Assembly (NCBI GenBank): GCA_017631285.1
Contig: JAGBTO010000009.1
Span: 1-64,000 of the forward strand
Direction: 5' to 3'
DNA from: Alistipes sp.
GTDB lineage: Bacteria > Bacteroidota > Bacteroidia > Bacteroidales > Rikenellaceae
DNA length: 64,000 nt
Positions 1 through 8,800 of the stretch are shown piece by piece (the stretch's first letter is position 1; each line of letters begins with the position of its first letter). The notes under the pieces are model-generated. The model worked only from the letters and a program-made list of their open reading frames with translations, was not told the DNA's origin and did no database searches. A program made the translations under genes and the position numbers.

Positions 1-31
1 AACCGTTGATACCAATCTTAATCTGTGCCAT
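1..31 (-). CDS. gapA: Glyceraldehyde-3-phosphate dehydrogenase, first 10 codons (continues off the left edge)
   Basis: An ATG on the minus strand at 31-29 opens a frame reading [10 protein letters not shown], the usual start of the NAD-binding domain of glycolytic GAPDH. It runs off the window. The bases 1-41 are identical to 459-499, the start of the upstream truncated copy, so this is the second member of a tandem pair and presumably the full-length functional gene. No -7 motif is visible in the 75 bp between the stop of the truncated copy and this ATG, so expression probably depends on the promoter at 541-572. Completeness cannot be judged here. Confidence 0.75.
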   Translation of the reverse strand, partial: MAQIKIGING

Positions 32-105
32 AATTTGATTTAGTTGTTATAATAATGAAACTTTGTTAACTTTTTAACACCGCATACGAACATAGGAGTC
101 TTATC

Positions 106-489
106 CTATGCAGGAGCTGACATAACTACGTACTTAGCACCAGCCTTGATGTGAGCCTCAGCCTTCTCAGCTGTAAGGAACAAACCTGTTGACTCTACTA
201 CGTACTCAGCCTCAACCTCGTTCCACTTCAAATCCTCAGGGTTGCGCTCTGCAGTTACGCGGATAGCCTTACCGTTGATGATAAGAAGGCTCTTCTCTGT
301 ATCGTAATCGATAGTACCATCGAACTGACCGTGCATTGTGTCATACTTAAGCATGTAAGCCAAGTACTCTACTGGGCAAAGGTCGTTAATACCTACTACG
401 TCATACTTCTCTGTCTGAGTGCAAGCTGCACGGAATACCATACGGCCGATACGTCCGAAACCGTTGATACCAATCTTAATCTGTGCCAT
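106..489 (-). pseudogene. gapA: Truncated tandem copy of gapA (N-terminal NAD-binding part, stopped by TAG)
   Basis: 127 codons match the N-terminal half of [13 protein letters not shown] Rossmann motif near residue 8, the ESTGLFL segment, and VVMSAPA just before the catalytic-cysteine domain. The frame stops at a TAG (108-106), but homology continues in frame after it as DKTPMFVCGV, so the TAG most likely replaced a lysine codon (AAG). Homology then ends at TGCGGTGTTAA, which resembles the gene's own leader (TGCGCTGTTAA), and a second gapA start follows at 31. It has no catalytic domain and cannot be an active enzyme. It is a tandem partial duplication now acting as a long leader cistron. 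An assembly artefact is possible but the diverged leaders argue against it. Confidence 0.8.
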
Positions 490-540
490 AATTTGATTTG
501 ATTATATTAAATTAAAACTTCTGTTACTTTTTTAACAGCG

Positions 541-572
541 CAAAAATATATATTAAAATAGTATTACGCAAA
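541..572 (-). promoter_or_regulatory. Promoter for the gapA pair
   Basis: On the minus strand TTTG (572-569) and TATTTTTG (548-541) are separated by 20 nt, a near-perfect Bacteroidetes sigma-ABfr type promoter. It lies about 50 bp upstream of the truncated gapA copy. The rest of 490-770 shows no gene. Confidence 0.7.
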
Positions 573-721
573 TTTCTATGACAAAAAGAGCCAATTTTTT
601 GTAAAACTTAACAATTTGCTAACGCACAGTCTCATATTTGAGCCCGTGGTAGCACGACTGTTGCGACAATCGTGCCGTTTTGGTGCTGAAGATAGATCGT
701 GGATTGATATTTAAAGGTTAA

Positions 722-752
722 TTTTGAATATCAATATATTTTTGTATTTTTG
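722..752 (+). promoter_or_regulatory. Promoter for the alpha/beta hydrolase gene
   Basis: TTTTG at 722-726 and TATTTTTG at 745-752 are 18 nt apart, matching the Bacteroidetes -33/-7 arrangement, 18 bp before the ATG at 771. Confidence 0.55.
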
Positions 753-770
753 CGCCCGAGAATGTGAATT

Positions 771-1553
771 ATGCTGAATTATAAAGTCATAAAAAATAGC
801 CCCGATGCTCGTTGGATAGTGATGGTGCATGGTGCTGGTGGAAGCATCGAAGTGTGGTTTCGTCAGGTACCTGATTTTGCTCGTCATTTCAATCTTCTGC
901 TTGTCGATTTGGCTGGTCATGGAGGTTCGGTAGGTGAGGCATTGTGTAGTGGCATAAACTTCGAAAAGACATCTCGTCAAATAATCGAGGTGGTTGATGC
1001 AGAAGGAATTCAGAAGGCGCACTTCATGGGCTTGTCGCTTGGAAGTATTGTGGTGAGAGTTATTGCTGAGATGTATCCTCAGCGTGTGGAGAGTATGGTG
1101 TTAGCGGGGGCTGTAACAAAATTGAGCGTCAAAACGCGCACGCTCATACGCTTGGTTGACATGTTTAAGAACATAATTCCTTATCGCTTGCTGAAGTGGT
1201 TGATAGCCAAGTTTATAATTCCGCAGAAAAAATATGCCAAGTCAAAAAGCCTGTTCTTGCGTAGTGCGCAGAAGTTGAATTTTGACTCTTTCCTTGAGTG
1301 GATGAAGTTGGGTGAGGACATAACTCAAAAGATGGCAGAGTTGTTTAGCCGTCAAATTTTGATTCCCACGCTCTATATGATGGGTGAGAATGACCATCTT
1401 TTTCTTACGCAGGCACGTCAGGCTGCGATAGAGGGTGGCGATATGGTGTCGATGGAGGTTGTTCCCGATGCAGGGCATGTGTGCAATGTTGATAATAAAA
1501 GCTATTTTAACCGCAAGTCAATAGACTTTTTTAATAGCATACATATTGGATAA
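771..1553 (+). CDS. Alpha/beta-fold hydrolase
   Basis: 260 residues with the alpha/beta hydrolase layout: oxyanion-hole HGAGG at about 20-24, DLAGHG at 46-51, nucleophile elbow GLSLG with Ser89, an acid in GENDH near 208 and the catalytic histidine in DAGHV near 236. A basic, hydrophobic cap segment lies at about 120-170. No signal peptide, so probably cytoplasmic. The substrate cannot be told: the fold covers esterases, lipases and MenH-like enzymes. It is a single gene with its own promoter and a hairpin terminator shared with the convergent ABC operon. Confidence 0.85.
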   Translation: MLNYKVIKNSPDARWIVMVHGAGGSIEVWFRQVPDFARHFNLLLVDLAGHGGSVGEALCSGINFEKTSRQIIEVVDAEGIQKAHFMGLSLGSIVVRVIAEMYPQRVESMVLAGAVTKLSVKTRTLIRLVDMFKNIIPYRLLKWLIAKFIIPQKKYAKSKSLFLRSAQKLNFDSFLEWMKLGEDITQKMAELFSRQILIPTLYMMGENDHLFLTQARQAAIEGGDMVSMEVVPDAGHVCNVDNKSYFNRKSIDFFNSIHIG

Positions 1554-1575
1554 TTTACATAATGACTACAAATAA

Positions 1576-1609
1576 AAAGGGTTGTCGCGATTTTGTCGGA
1601 CAACCCTTT
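1576..1609. terminator. Bidirectional hairpin terminator
   Basis: Perfect 11-bp inverted repeat, AAAGGGTTGTC (1576-1586) and GACAACCCTTT (1599-1609), followed by a T-rich run on the plus strand and preceded by an A-rich run. It lies between convergent genes. Confidence 0.8.
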
Positions 1610-1612
1610 GTT

Positions 1613-2371
1613 TTATCTTTTGGTCAGCGCTTTAGCTCGTTTTGCCATTGCCGAGGCAAATACGAAATCGCTCAACTCTTGATTCTCGGCATGAAGAATA
1701 TCCTCTTTGGTACCTTCCCACCACTTCTCGCCTTCGTAGATGAATGCAATTTTCTCGCCAATCTCCATCACCGAGTTCATATCGTGAGTATTGATTATGG
1801 TGGTTATGTTGTACTCCTTGGTGATGTCGCTAATGAGGTTGTCAATAACAATTGATGTCTGTGGGTCAAGACCAGAGTTCGGCTCGTCGCAGAACAGGTA
1901 GCGTGGATTCATAACTATGGCACGTGCTATGGCTGCACGCTTGACCATGCCACCACTCAACTCTGAGGGGTAGAGCTTGTGAGCGTTGTCAAGATTAACT
2001 CGCTTCAAGCAGAGATTAACTCGCTCCATCTTCTCCTCCTCCGACTGCTCGGTAAAGAGGTCGAGGGGAAGCTTTACATTCTCAGCTACGGTTGAGGCGT
2101 CGAGTAGTGCGCCACCTTGGAAGATCATTCCCACATCCTTGCGTATAGCTTTGCGTGCGCGGAAATCAAGTGTGGAGAAACATACGTCATCGTAATATAT
2201 AGCACCCTGGTCCACATCATGCAGACCTACCAAAGATTTCAGTAATACCGTTTTACCCGAACCACTGCGGCCGATGATAAGGTTTGTTTGACCTGTGCCA
2301 AACTCTACCGATATATCCTTCAGTACGGTGCGACCCTCGAATGATTTTACTATATTTTGAGCCTTTATCAT
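1613..2371 (-). CDS. mlaF: ABC transporter ATP-binding protein, MlaF-like
   Basis: 252 residues with all ABC ATPase motifs: Walker A GRSGSGKT (34-41), Q-loop in MIFQGG, signature LSGGM near 138, Walker B LFCDEPNSGLDP and the H-loop histidine in NTHDMN. The NSGLDP D-loop and direct pairing with an MlaE-type permease point to the MlaFEDB class that moves phospholipids between the membranes and keeps the outer membrane asymmetric. The start overlaps the mlaE stop by 4 bp, implying translational coupling. No mlaD (MCE-domain) gene follows in this operon; it ends at the terminator at 1576. Confidence 0.88.
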   Translation of the reverse strand: MIKAQNIVKSFEGRTVLKDISVEFGTGQTNLIIGRSGSGKTVLLKSLVGLHDVDQGAIYYDDVCFSTLDFRARKAIRKDVGMIFQGGALLDASTVAENVKLPLDLFTEQSEEEKMERVNLCLKRVNLDNAHKLYPSELSGGMVKRAAIARAIVMNPRYLFCDEPNSGLDPQTSIVIDNLISDITKEYNITTIINTHDMNSVMEIGEKIAFIYEGEKWWEGTKEDILHAENQELSDFVFASAMAKRAKALTKR

Positions 2372-3111
2372 GTGCGGATGATTTGAGTTAATACAAGATT
2401 ACATATCATAATTACGATGGAGCTTACCACCACAGCTTTTGTGGAAGCCTTGCCCACCTCCAATGAGTTACCCTTGGCATAGTAGCCACAGTAGGCCGAT
2501 ATGCTTGTGATAAAAAATGCAAAGAACACCATCTTCGTCAAGGCGTATGTTATCTCGTTGGTATAGAAACAGTAACGCAGACCGTCGATGTACTCCATAG
2601 GGTTCATGATGCCTGTGAGTACGGCTATGCCATATCCACCGCCAATGCCGATGAGCATTGAGAAGATTGCTAGGAATGGGAAGAAGAACACCGTAGCAAC
2701 AATCTTGGGCAGGATGAGATATGAAGCTGAGTTCACACCCATAATCTCCAAGGCGTCAATCTGTTCAGTAATACGCATGGTGCCAATCTCCGAGGCAATA
2801 TTCGAACCAACCTTACCAGCCAAAATTAGCGCTACCACCGTAGACGAGAATTCAAGAATCATCACCTCGCGTGTGGCATATCCAATCATAAATTGGGGAA
2901 TAAAGGGAGACTCCAACGTAATAGCCATTTGTAGCGTTACTGCCGAGCCGATGAAAATTGAAATGATGGCGGTGAGTCCTATTGAGTTCAGTCCCAGAGC
3001 CTCCATTTCGTGCAAGATGCGTTGTCGGTAAATTGGCATCTTCTCAGGACGCGAGAATACCTTCTGCATCAGCAGGGTGTACTTTCCTATGGATTCTAAA
3101 AGTTTAAACAT
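2368..3111 (-). CDS. mlaE: MlaE-family ABC transporter permease
   Basis: 247 residues, strongly hydrophobic with about five to six membrane segments. The conserved central block with EIGTMRITEQIDALEIMG is the hallmark of the MlaE (DUF140) permeases. It forms the membrane channel with the ATPase encoded 4 bp into its 3' end. Inner-membrane lipid transport is inferred from the family. It is preceded 12 bp upstream by a small membrane protein gene. Confidence 0.9.
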   Translation of the reverse strand: MFKLLESIGKYTLLMQKVFSRPEKMPIYRQRILHEMEALGLNSIGLTAIISIFIGSAVTLQMAITLESPFIPQFMIGYATREVMILEFSSTVVALILAGKVGSNIASEIGTMRITEQIDALEIMGVNSASYLILPKIVATVFFFPFLAIFSMLIGIGGGYGIAVLTGIMNPMEYIDGLRYCFYTNEITYALTKMVFFAFFITSISAYCGYYAKGNSLEVGKASTKAVVVSSIVIMICNLVLTQIIRT

Positions 3112-3123
3112 CTGCTGGTTGTG

Positions 3124-3513
3124 TTATTTGTTTTTAACTTCTTCAAAATCAACATATTCACCTACATTGTCGCTCACGCGTTTTTCGTTAGCTTCGTCGG
3201 TTGTATAAATCTTCACTTCGCCTTCATTGGAAGAGCGAGTGTGGCTTTGCCCCGAGAAATTGTTTCCACTAAAGCCCTGACCGAATCCCTGCTGGCGTGA
3301 TTGTTCCTCCATGCGACGGCTCATGCGACGTAGTTTGAATAATCCTATTATTGGAATGGCCAATAATAATAGTGCTATTACGCCTATGGCTATAAACATC
3401 GCACCAAATAGCGATGGAGCAAATACCGCAACCATAACCAGCAGCATGCAAGTTAGAGGGTTGCGTCTAATCCATTCAACGATCGAGTCTATTATAGCGA
3501 ATAAAAAATTCAT
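3124..3513 (-). CDS. Small membrane protein, DUF4834-like
   Basis: 129 residues: a short N-terminal amphipathic part, two adjacent hydrophobic segments at about 18-55, then a basic stretch (KLRRMSRRMEEQ) and a glycine/glutamine/serine-rich, acidic tail ending in DFEEVKNK. This is the layout of the Bacteroidetes DUF4834 family, of unknown function. It is the first gene of a leftward operon with mlaE and mlaF, so a link to the lipid transporter is possible but unproven. Family assignment is from memory of the pattern and moderate. Confidence 0.6.
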   Translation of the reverse strand: MNFLFAIIDSIVEWIRRNPLTCMLLVMVAVFAPSLFGAMFIAIGVIALLLLAIPIIGLFKLRRMSRRMEEQSRQQGFGQGFSGNNFSGQSHTRSSNEGEVKIYTTDEANEKRVSDNVGEYVDFEEVKNK

Positions 3514-3654
3514 ATCTCACTCTTGTTGTTAAAGTCAATATATAATAGGTGTTACGCCTGCAAAAATACAAAAAAAATAGTAAATATTAAGGTGTATATA
3601 TTCCTAGTGTGGATAAAAAGTGTTAAATTAGCACCCAAATAAACATTTTTAATT

Positions 3655-4998
3655 ATGTCACATCAACTTTTATCTATTTCGCCAGTCGATGGTCGTTATA
3701 ATAAAGTAACGTCTGTTTTGTCGGATTATTTTTCAGAGTATGCTTTGATTCGCTACCGTGTGCGTGTCGAGGTTGAGTATTTTATCGCTTTGTGCGAGAT
3801 TCCATTGCCACAGTTGGCAGGTGTACCCAAGTCGGCTTATGATGAGTTGCGCAAGCTTTACACCGAGTTCTCGATGGAAGATGCTCTCCACGTTAAGGAG
3901 ATTGAGAGCGTCACCAACCACGATGTGAAGGCTGTGGAGTATCTCTTGAAGGAGAAACTGGAGGCTCTGGGCTTGAACGAGTACCGTGAGTTTGTACACT
4001 TTGGTCTTACTTCGCAGGATATCAATAACACTGCAACTCCACTTTTGTTGGAGGAGGCTTTGGCTGATGTCTATTTGCCAGCGTTGAATGAGCTGTTGGA
4101 CAAGATATACTCGCTTGCAGAGCAGTGGGAGGATGTCCCTATGTTGGCGCACACTCATGGCCAGCCTGCATCGCCTACACGCTTGGGTAAGGAGTTTAAG
4201 GTTTTTGTAGAGCGTTTGGAACGTCAGATTGACCTTTTGCAGGATGTTGAGCCTATGGCTAAGTTCGGTGGTGCTACGGGAGGTTTCAATGCTCATCATG
4301 TGGCATACCCTGAGATTGATTGGGTTGATTTCGGTAATAAGTTTGTTGATTCCTTGGGTTTGGTGCGTGCACAATATACTACTCAGATTGAGCACTACGA
4401 TAACCTTGCGGCTACGTTCGACGCCTTGAAGCGTATTAATACCATCCTTACCGACCTTGCACGCGATATGTGGACATATATCTCTATGGAGTACTTCCGC
4501 CAGCAGGTAAAGAAAGGTGAGGTTGGTTCATCGGCTATGCCACACAAGGTTAATCCTATCGATTTCGAGAATGCCGAGGGTAACTTTGGTGTAGCAAATG
4601 CAGTGTATGAGCATTTGGCAGCCAAGTTGCCTATCTCTCGTATGCAGCGCGACTTGACCGACTCTACCGTGTTGCGTAATGTGGGTGTGCCTGTGGCGCA
4701 TACCTTGATTGGCTTTGCATCGTTGCAGAAGGGTCTTGGCAAGGTTATCTTGAACGATGCTGCTCTGGCGGCAGACTTGGAGGATAACTGGGCTGTTGTA
4801 GCCGAGGCTATGCAGACTATCCTTCGTCGCGAGGCTTATCCAAATCCATACGAGGCGTTGAAGGCTCTTACCCGTACGGGAGGTCACATCACCGAACAGA
4901 CTATTAAGGAGTTTGTTGAGGGTCTGGATGTTAGCGAGGAGGTTAAGGCTGAGTTGCGAGTTATTACTCCGCACAACTACACAGGTATGGTGAAGTAA
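3655..4998 (+). CDS. purB: Adenylosuccinate lyase
   Basis: 447 residues, usual length for PurB. It catalyses two fumarate-releasing steps in purine synthesis (SAICAR to AICAR, adenylosuccinate to AMP). The fumarase/aspartase signature GSSAMPHKVNPIDFEN is at about 290-305, and the catalytic-histidine region THGQPASPT and the TSQDIN motif lie upstream. Both ends look intact. It is monocistronic, followed by a hairpin terminator. Confidence 0.96.
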   Translation: MSHQLLSISPVDGRYNKVTSVLSDYFSEYALIRYRVRVEVEYFIALCEIPLPQLAGVPKSAYDELRKLYTEFSMEDALHVKEIESVTNHDVKAVEYLLKEKLEALGLNEYREFVHFGLTSQDINNTATPLLLEEALADVYLPALNELLDKIYSLAEQWEDVPMLAHTHGQPASPTRLGKEFKVFVERLERQIDLLQDVEPMAKFGGATGGFNAHHVAYPEIDWVDFGNKFVDSLGLVRAQYTTQIEHYDNLAATFDALKRINTILTDLARDMWTYISMEYFRQQVKKGEVGSSAMPHKVNPIDFENAEGNFGVANAVYEHLAAKLPISRMQRDLTDSTVLRNVGVPVAHTLIGFASLQKGLGKVILNDAALAADLEDNWAVVAEAMQTILRREAYPNPYEALKALTRTGGHITEQTIKEFVEGLDVSEEVKAELRVITPHNYTGMVK

Positions 4999-5025
4999 CT
5001 CGGTGTTATACCATATTATAGCAAT

Positions 5026-5063
5026 AGGGTGTGCAACTTGCGGGTTGTGCACCCTGATTTTTT
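5026..5063 (+). terminator. Rho-independent terminator of purB
   Basis: A 12-bp stem with two G-U pairs (arms 5026-5037 and 5044-5055, loop TTGCGG), followed by six T residues at 5058-5063, 27 bp after the purB stop. Confidence 0.8.
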
Positions 5064-5121
5064 ATCGAGTAAAGATTAATTTTCAGTTGTCTTTGCATTA
5101 AGAAATTAAAATTTCTTTCTT

Positions 5122-5145
5122 CCACCTTTTGCCGCCAAAAGGTGG
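5122..5145. repeat. Hairpin-forming inverted repeat
   Basis: CCACCTTTTG (5122-5131) and CAAAAGGTGG (5136-5145) form a perfect 10-bp stem with a 4-nt loop. No T-run follows, so it is not an obvious terminator. Confidence 0.75.
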
Positions 5146-5154
5146 AGTCAAAAC

Positions 5155-5291
5155 CGCGCGGTGATAAATTTTAGGGGGCAAAGCAGCAAATTTCCTAAAA
5201 CGGATGTTGCGCACTTTTATACGTGAAAAGTTCTCCGTTTTTCAACGGAAATTTCCCGCTTCGCCCTGCATCCTAAAATTTATCTGCCGCG
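5155..5291. repeat. Large imperfect palindromic element (MITE/REP-like)
   Basis: The whole 137-bp interval can fold on itself. Outer arms near 5155 and 5291 are CGCG-rich; the next arms GATAAATTTTAGG (5163-5175) and CCTAAAATTTATC (5271-5283) are perfect over 13 bp. Inner arms around 5176-5195 and 5246-5265 match at roughly 17 of 20 positions, then AAAACGGA/TCCGTTTT and ACTTTT/AAAAGT close the centre. No ORF lies inside. This fits a non-autonomous palindromic element or a structured RNA; the sequence alone does not decide. Confidence 0.7.
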
Positions 5292-5471
5292 TTTAATTCA
5301 GTAGCAAACAAGTGACGACGGAAAAATTATAGACGGCATTTTTAATAAAACACCCGTTACGGGTGCATCTGCCGCGTTTTGTTTGGTCGCAGATAAGTGA
5401 TACACGGGAATAGGCTCAATCAATACGTCATTGCGAGGAGGAGTTTACTCTTTCATCTTTGCTCTTTCATC

Positions 5472-5672
5472 TGGGTTTCAGGTTTCAAAGGTTTCATGCT
5501 ACACACCCATGAAATGCTGAAACAGACTACGTTTATATTCTCCCCCGGAGCGTAGCGACCAAAGTCCCCCACCTGAGGAGGGGGATTAGGGGGAGGGTCA
5601 GACTTTTAATAATGGCGAATGCCATAGGCTGTGATTACAACGATAAGAGTAGTAACGGCAATATAGCAGAAA
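5472..5672 (+). repeat. Dispersed intergenic repeat, copy A
   Basis: This interval matches 11986-12199 block by block: TGGGTTTC at the start, CCCATGAAA, GACTACG, GGAGC then TAGCGACC, AAGTCCCCC, a GGGGGAT arm, AATGGCGAATGCCATAGGCT, and TAGCAGAAA at the end. Small insertions and deletions separate the copies. The C-run and G-run form a hairpin in both copies, and ATGGC-GAAT-GCCAT is a second small palindrome. No coding capacity is seen. Confidence 0.8.
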
Positions 5673-5693
5673 TGCTAAATTGCAATGACAACG

Positions 5694-5726
5694 GTTTCAC
5701 GGTTTCACGGTTTCACGGTTTCATGG
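5694..5726 (+). repeat. Tandem 8-bp repeat (GGTTTCAC)n
   Basis: Four successive units of GGTTTCA(C/T), the last diverging to GGTTTCATGG. The same word appears in the opposite orientation as (CATGAAAC)n at about 12013-12047 in repeat copy B. Confidence 0.75.
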
Positions 5727-5763
5727 GTGCAACCGATGAAACTTTTGAAACCCTCACAGTATA

Positions 5764-5799
5764 AAAAAAAGTGCAGACCATTTCGTCTGCACTTTTTTT
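5764..5799. terminator. Terminator of the DUF2723 gene
   Basis: Perfect 15-bp inverted repeat including A7/T7 runs: arms 5764-5778 and 5785-5799 around GTGCAGAC/GTCTGCAC, loop CATTTC. It sits directly after the stop codon of the leftward gene and is symmetrical, so it could work both ways. Confidence 0.85.
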
Positions 5800-5800
5800 G

Positions 5801-8800
5801 TTACATTGTCACTTCGGGCGAGGATAAAATCTCGCTGACCTCTTCGCCTGGCTTTATCAGTTCATCGTCGGTGTAGCCGAAGGTGCGGTAGTATTCGTTG
5901 AGCCACTTGATGATGTCGTCACGCTTGGCGAAGGCTGCCAAGTAGTATAGTTCTGATAGGCTGTCCATCTTGTCCTGTATCTCGGTAGCGACCATGTTTG
6001 CCTGGTATCCATCGAAGAGTAGGTAATACTCGATATACTCAATCAACACGTTGGCGTAGTCGGTCAATAGCTTGTCACCCTTCTCCCACTCACCCAAGCC
6101 GTAGTATGCCTCGATGAAAGGGTAGGTGTTGGCATCGGTGTAGCGAATCTTTGGCGCAGGTAATACCTCCAAACCCCTATCCAGAGCTGCCAAAGCCTCG
6201 GCGTCACGTCCTTGGGCAATGAGTTGCTTGGCTACACGTGCAAAACCCTCCCTAGCCTTCGATGCCGAGAGATTGTACTGCACGAAGTGGTCTGCCAAAA
6301 CATCCTCGTTAGCGAGATTGCCGTAGCGGAATGTCTCCATCAAGCGCGGGTAGGCCCACTCGGTGTCGATGCGACCAATCTCCCAAGATGATTTGTAAGG
6401 CGTGAGGATTGGTACAAGACGATAGGCGTAGCCATCAAATTGCAAGTAATCCAGCAAGCCGAAGTCCTGCAAGATATATACTTGTGTGAAACATATAGGA
6501 CGCTTCCAGTCGAAGTTTGCCAATAGGTCGAGCAACATCATCTCGCTCTTCTCGACAGAACGCTTGCGCTCCGATATATTTATATATACAGTATCGACCA
6601 TTAAATCTCTATCCTCTTCCTTGACGATGCCTGCGGCTATGGCGTTGTCTTTGTTTACGGGTATGGCTATGTGGCGACCAGGGATGTAGTCCATCAGCGA
6701 GCCGTCGGAGAGTTGTATTTTGGTTGCTTCGTCCTCACGTGCGATAAACTGCATGAGCTCCTTGCCGTCGATGACGCGCTTCACGCGGTCGGCAATAGGC
6801 AGGAAGTCATTTACGAATGAGTACTTGCTTGCGGGTAGCGAGAATGGTACTCCTGCAGCTTCGTTGGCGCGGGTCTTCATCTCGTCGATATACCACTCGC
6901 CGCCCAGGTAGCTCGAGTTCATAATTCTTACGTCGGTGCGTACTCCATCCACCTCCTGATTATACCATAGTGGGAAGGTGTCATTGTCGCCGTAGTTTAT
7001 GACTATGGCGTTCTGGGGCAGAGATTGCAGATAGTTCCAGCCTATGTCGCGTGCCATGGTGCGGCCGCTACGGTCGTGGTCGTCCCAGTTTTCAGCAGCC
7101 AGAATGCCTGGCACGGCAAGAGCTACTATGGTAGCAGCTATGGCCGAAGTTGTAGCATCGCGACGTATAATGAAATTGACTATGTCGTAGAGTGCCAATA
7201 CGCCCAAACCTATCCATATTGAAAAGGCGTAGAATGAGCCTGCATATACGTAGTCACGTTCGCGAGGCTCGGAAGGGCAGGTGTTGAAGTATACCACCAA
7301 TGCAATACCCATCATCACAAACAACCACATCACCACCGAGAAGTTCTTTTGATCGCGGTTGAGTTGGTAGATAAGTCCCAATAATCCCAAAACAAATGGC
7401 AGGAAGAAGTATGTGTTGCGAGCAGGGTTGTTGGCCATCTCACTTGGCAACTCACTTTGGGGACCGAGGTATGCCTCGTCTAAAACGTTGATGCCTGAGA
7501 GCCAGTTGCCATGCAATATGGTATTGTCGCTTGCTTGTATATCGTCCTGGCGTCCTACGAAATTCCAAAGGAAATAACGCCAATACATATAGTTCAGCTG
7601 GTAGGTGAAGAAATAGTAGAGATTCTCACCGAATGTGGGCTCGATGAAGGTCTCTCCCGTAACATCATCATAAACCGTGCGTCCAAAGTCCAACACTTCA
7701 CCTCGCATGGCACGACCTTGCTCGTCGGTAATGACGTTACCCTCCTGGTCGCGCATCACGTCAATGCGTGTGCGGTAGGCAGCCCAAGGTTTATATGCGG
7801 CCTCGCCCTTGGCGGTATTCCACAAGCGGGGGAAGATGTGCTTAAACTCGGAAGGGTAGGTGTATCCTGTCAGTGTTACTATTTTGTCGTACTGCTTAGT
7901 TTGTGCATTGTAGTGGTAGGATTCACTCTCTACGTAGTCGTCAATAGGCGAAGAGTAGTATTGACCATAAATCAGCGGTCTGTTACCATATTGGTCACGA
8001 TTTAGAACCGAAAGTAACGCGTGAGGATTGTTGGGGTTGTTACTGTTCATCGGTGGGTTCGCCAAGGCACGGATAGTCACCGTAGCGTATGACGAGAAAC
8101 CTATCAGAATCATCGTAGTGCACACCAAAGCTAGGTTTAGGAGTCTCTTGCCCGCACGGTGGGTGCGCACAATAGCCCAGCCTAATGCTCCCAGCAAGGC
8201 AAGAACAAAGATCACAATACCTGTATTTACGGGTAAGCCCAATGAGTTTACGGCAAACAAATCAATCATGGCTCCAAAATATACAGTGTAAGGGATGATG
8301 ATGCCGTTTATAAAGCCTAAAATAGCCAGCGCAACCAATGTGGCTAAACATACGCCTTTGAATGTTATTGACTTGTAGCGCTTGAAATAGTAGATGAATA
8401 CCAGTGCAGGTATGGTCAGCAGGTTCAAGATGTGTACTCCAATTGATAGTCCCATAAGGTAAGCAATGAGTACTATCCAACGCGACGAATGAGGTTCATC
8501 AGCCTGCTCCTCCCACTTGAGCATGAGCCATACTACCAGGGCTGTAAACATCGACGAGAGTGCATATACCTCACCCTCTACAGCCGAGAACCAGAATGTA
8601 TCGGTGAAGGTGTAGGCCAATGCACCCACACTACCTGCACCCAGAATTGCAATTTTATCACCTCGGTTCATTTGGCGACCTTCTCTGGTGAATATGCGAC
8701 GTGCTAGGTGTGTGATGCTCCAAAAGAGGAATAGTATGCAGAATGCACTTGCCAGACAGTTCATACCATTTACCATGTGCGGTACGTAGTAGGAGTTTGG

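Larger units (their letters stand above)
5064..5763. other. Gene-free stretch between purB and the DUF2723 gene
   Basis: About 700 bp without a credible gene on either strand. It holds a 16-bp A/T palindrome (5101-5116), a 10-bp hairpin (5122-5145), a large imperfect palindrome (5155-5291), a small CACCCG/CGGGTG hairpin near 5351-5365, a duplicated ATCTGCCGCGTTT motif (5282-5294 and near 5368-5380), one copy of a dispersed repeat (5472-5672) and an 8-bp tandem repeat (5694-5726). It looks like a collecting site for small non-coding repeats. Confidence 0.7.

Noticed and set aside
3733..4395. 220-codon minus-strand frame inside purB
   Set aside because: Shadow of purB; no family motifs, no promoter.
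5472..5672. Possible CRISPR-like array because of short repeated words
   Set aside because: No evenly spaced direct repeats with unique spacers; the words are within a dispersed repeat and a slippage tract.
5685..5876. 63-codon plus-strand frame
   Set aside because: It runs through the GGTTTCAC tandem repeat and a terminator into the DUF2723 gene; no coding signal.
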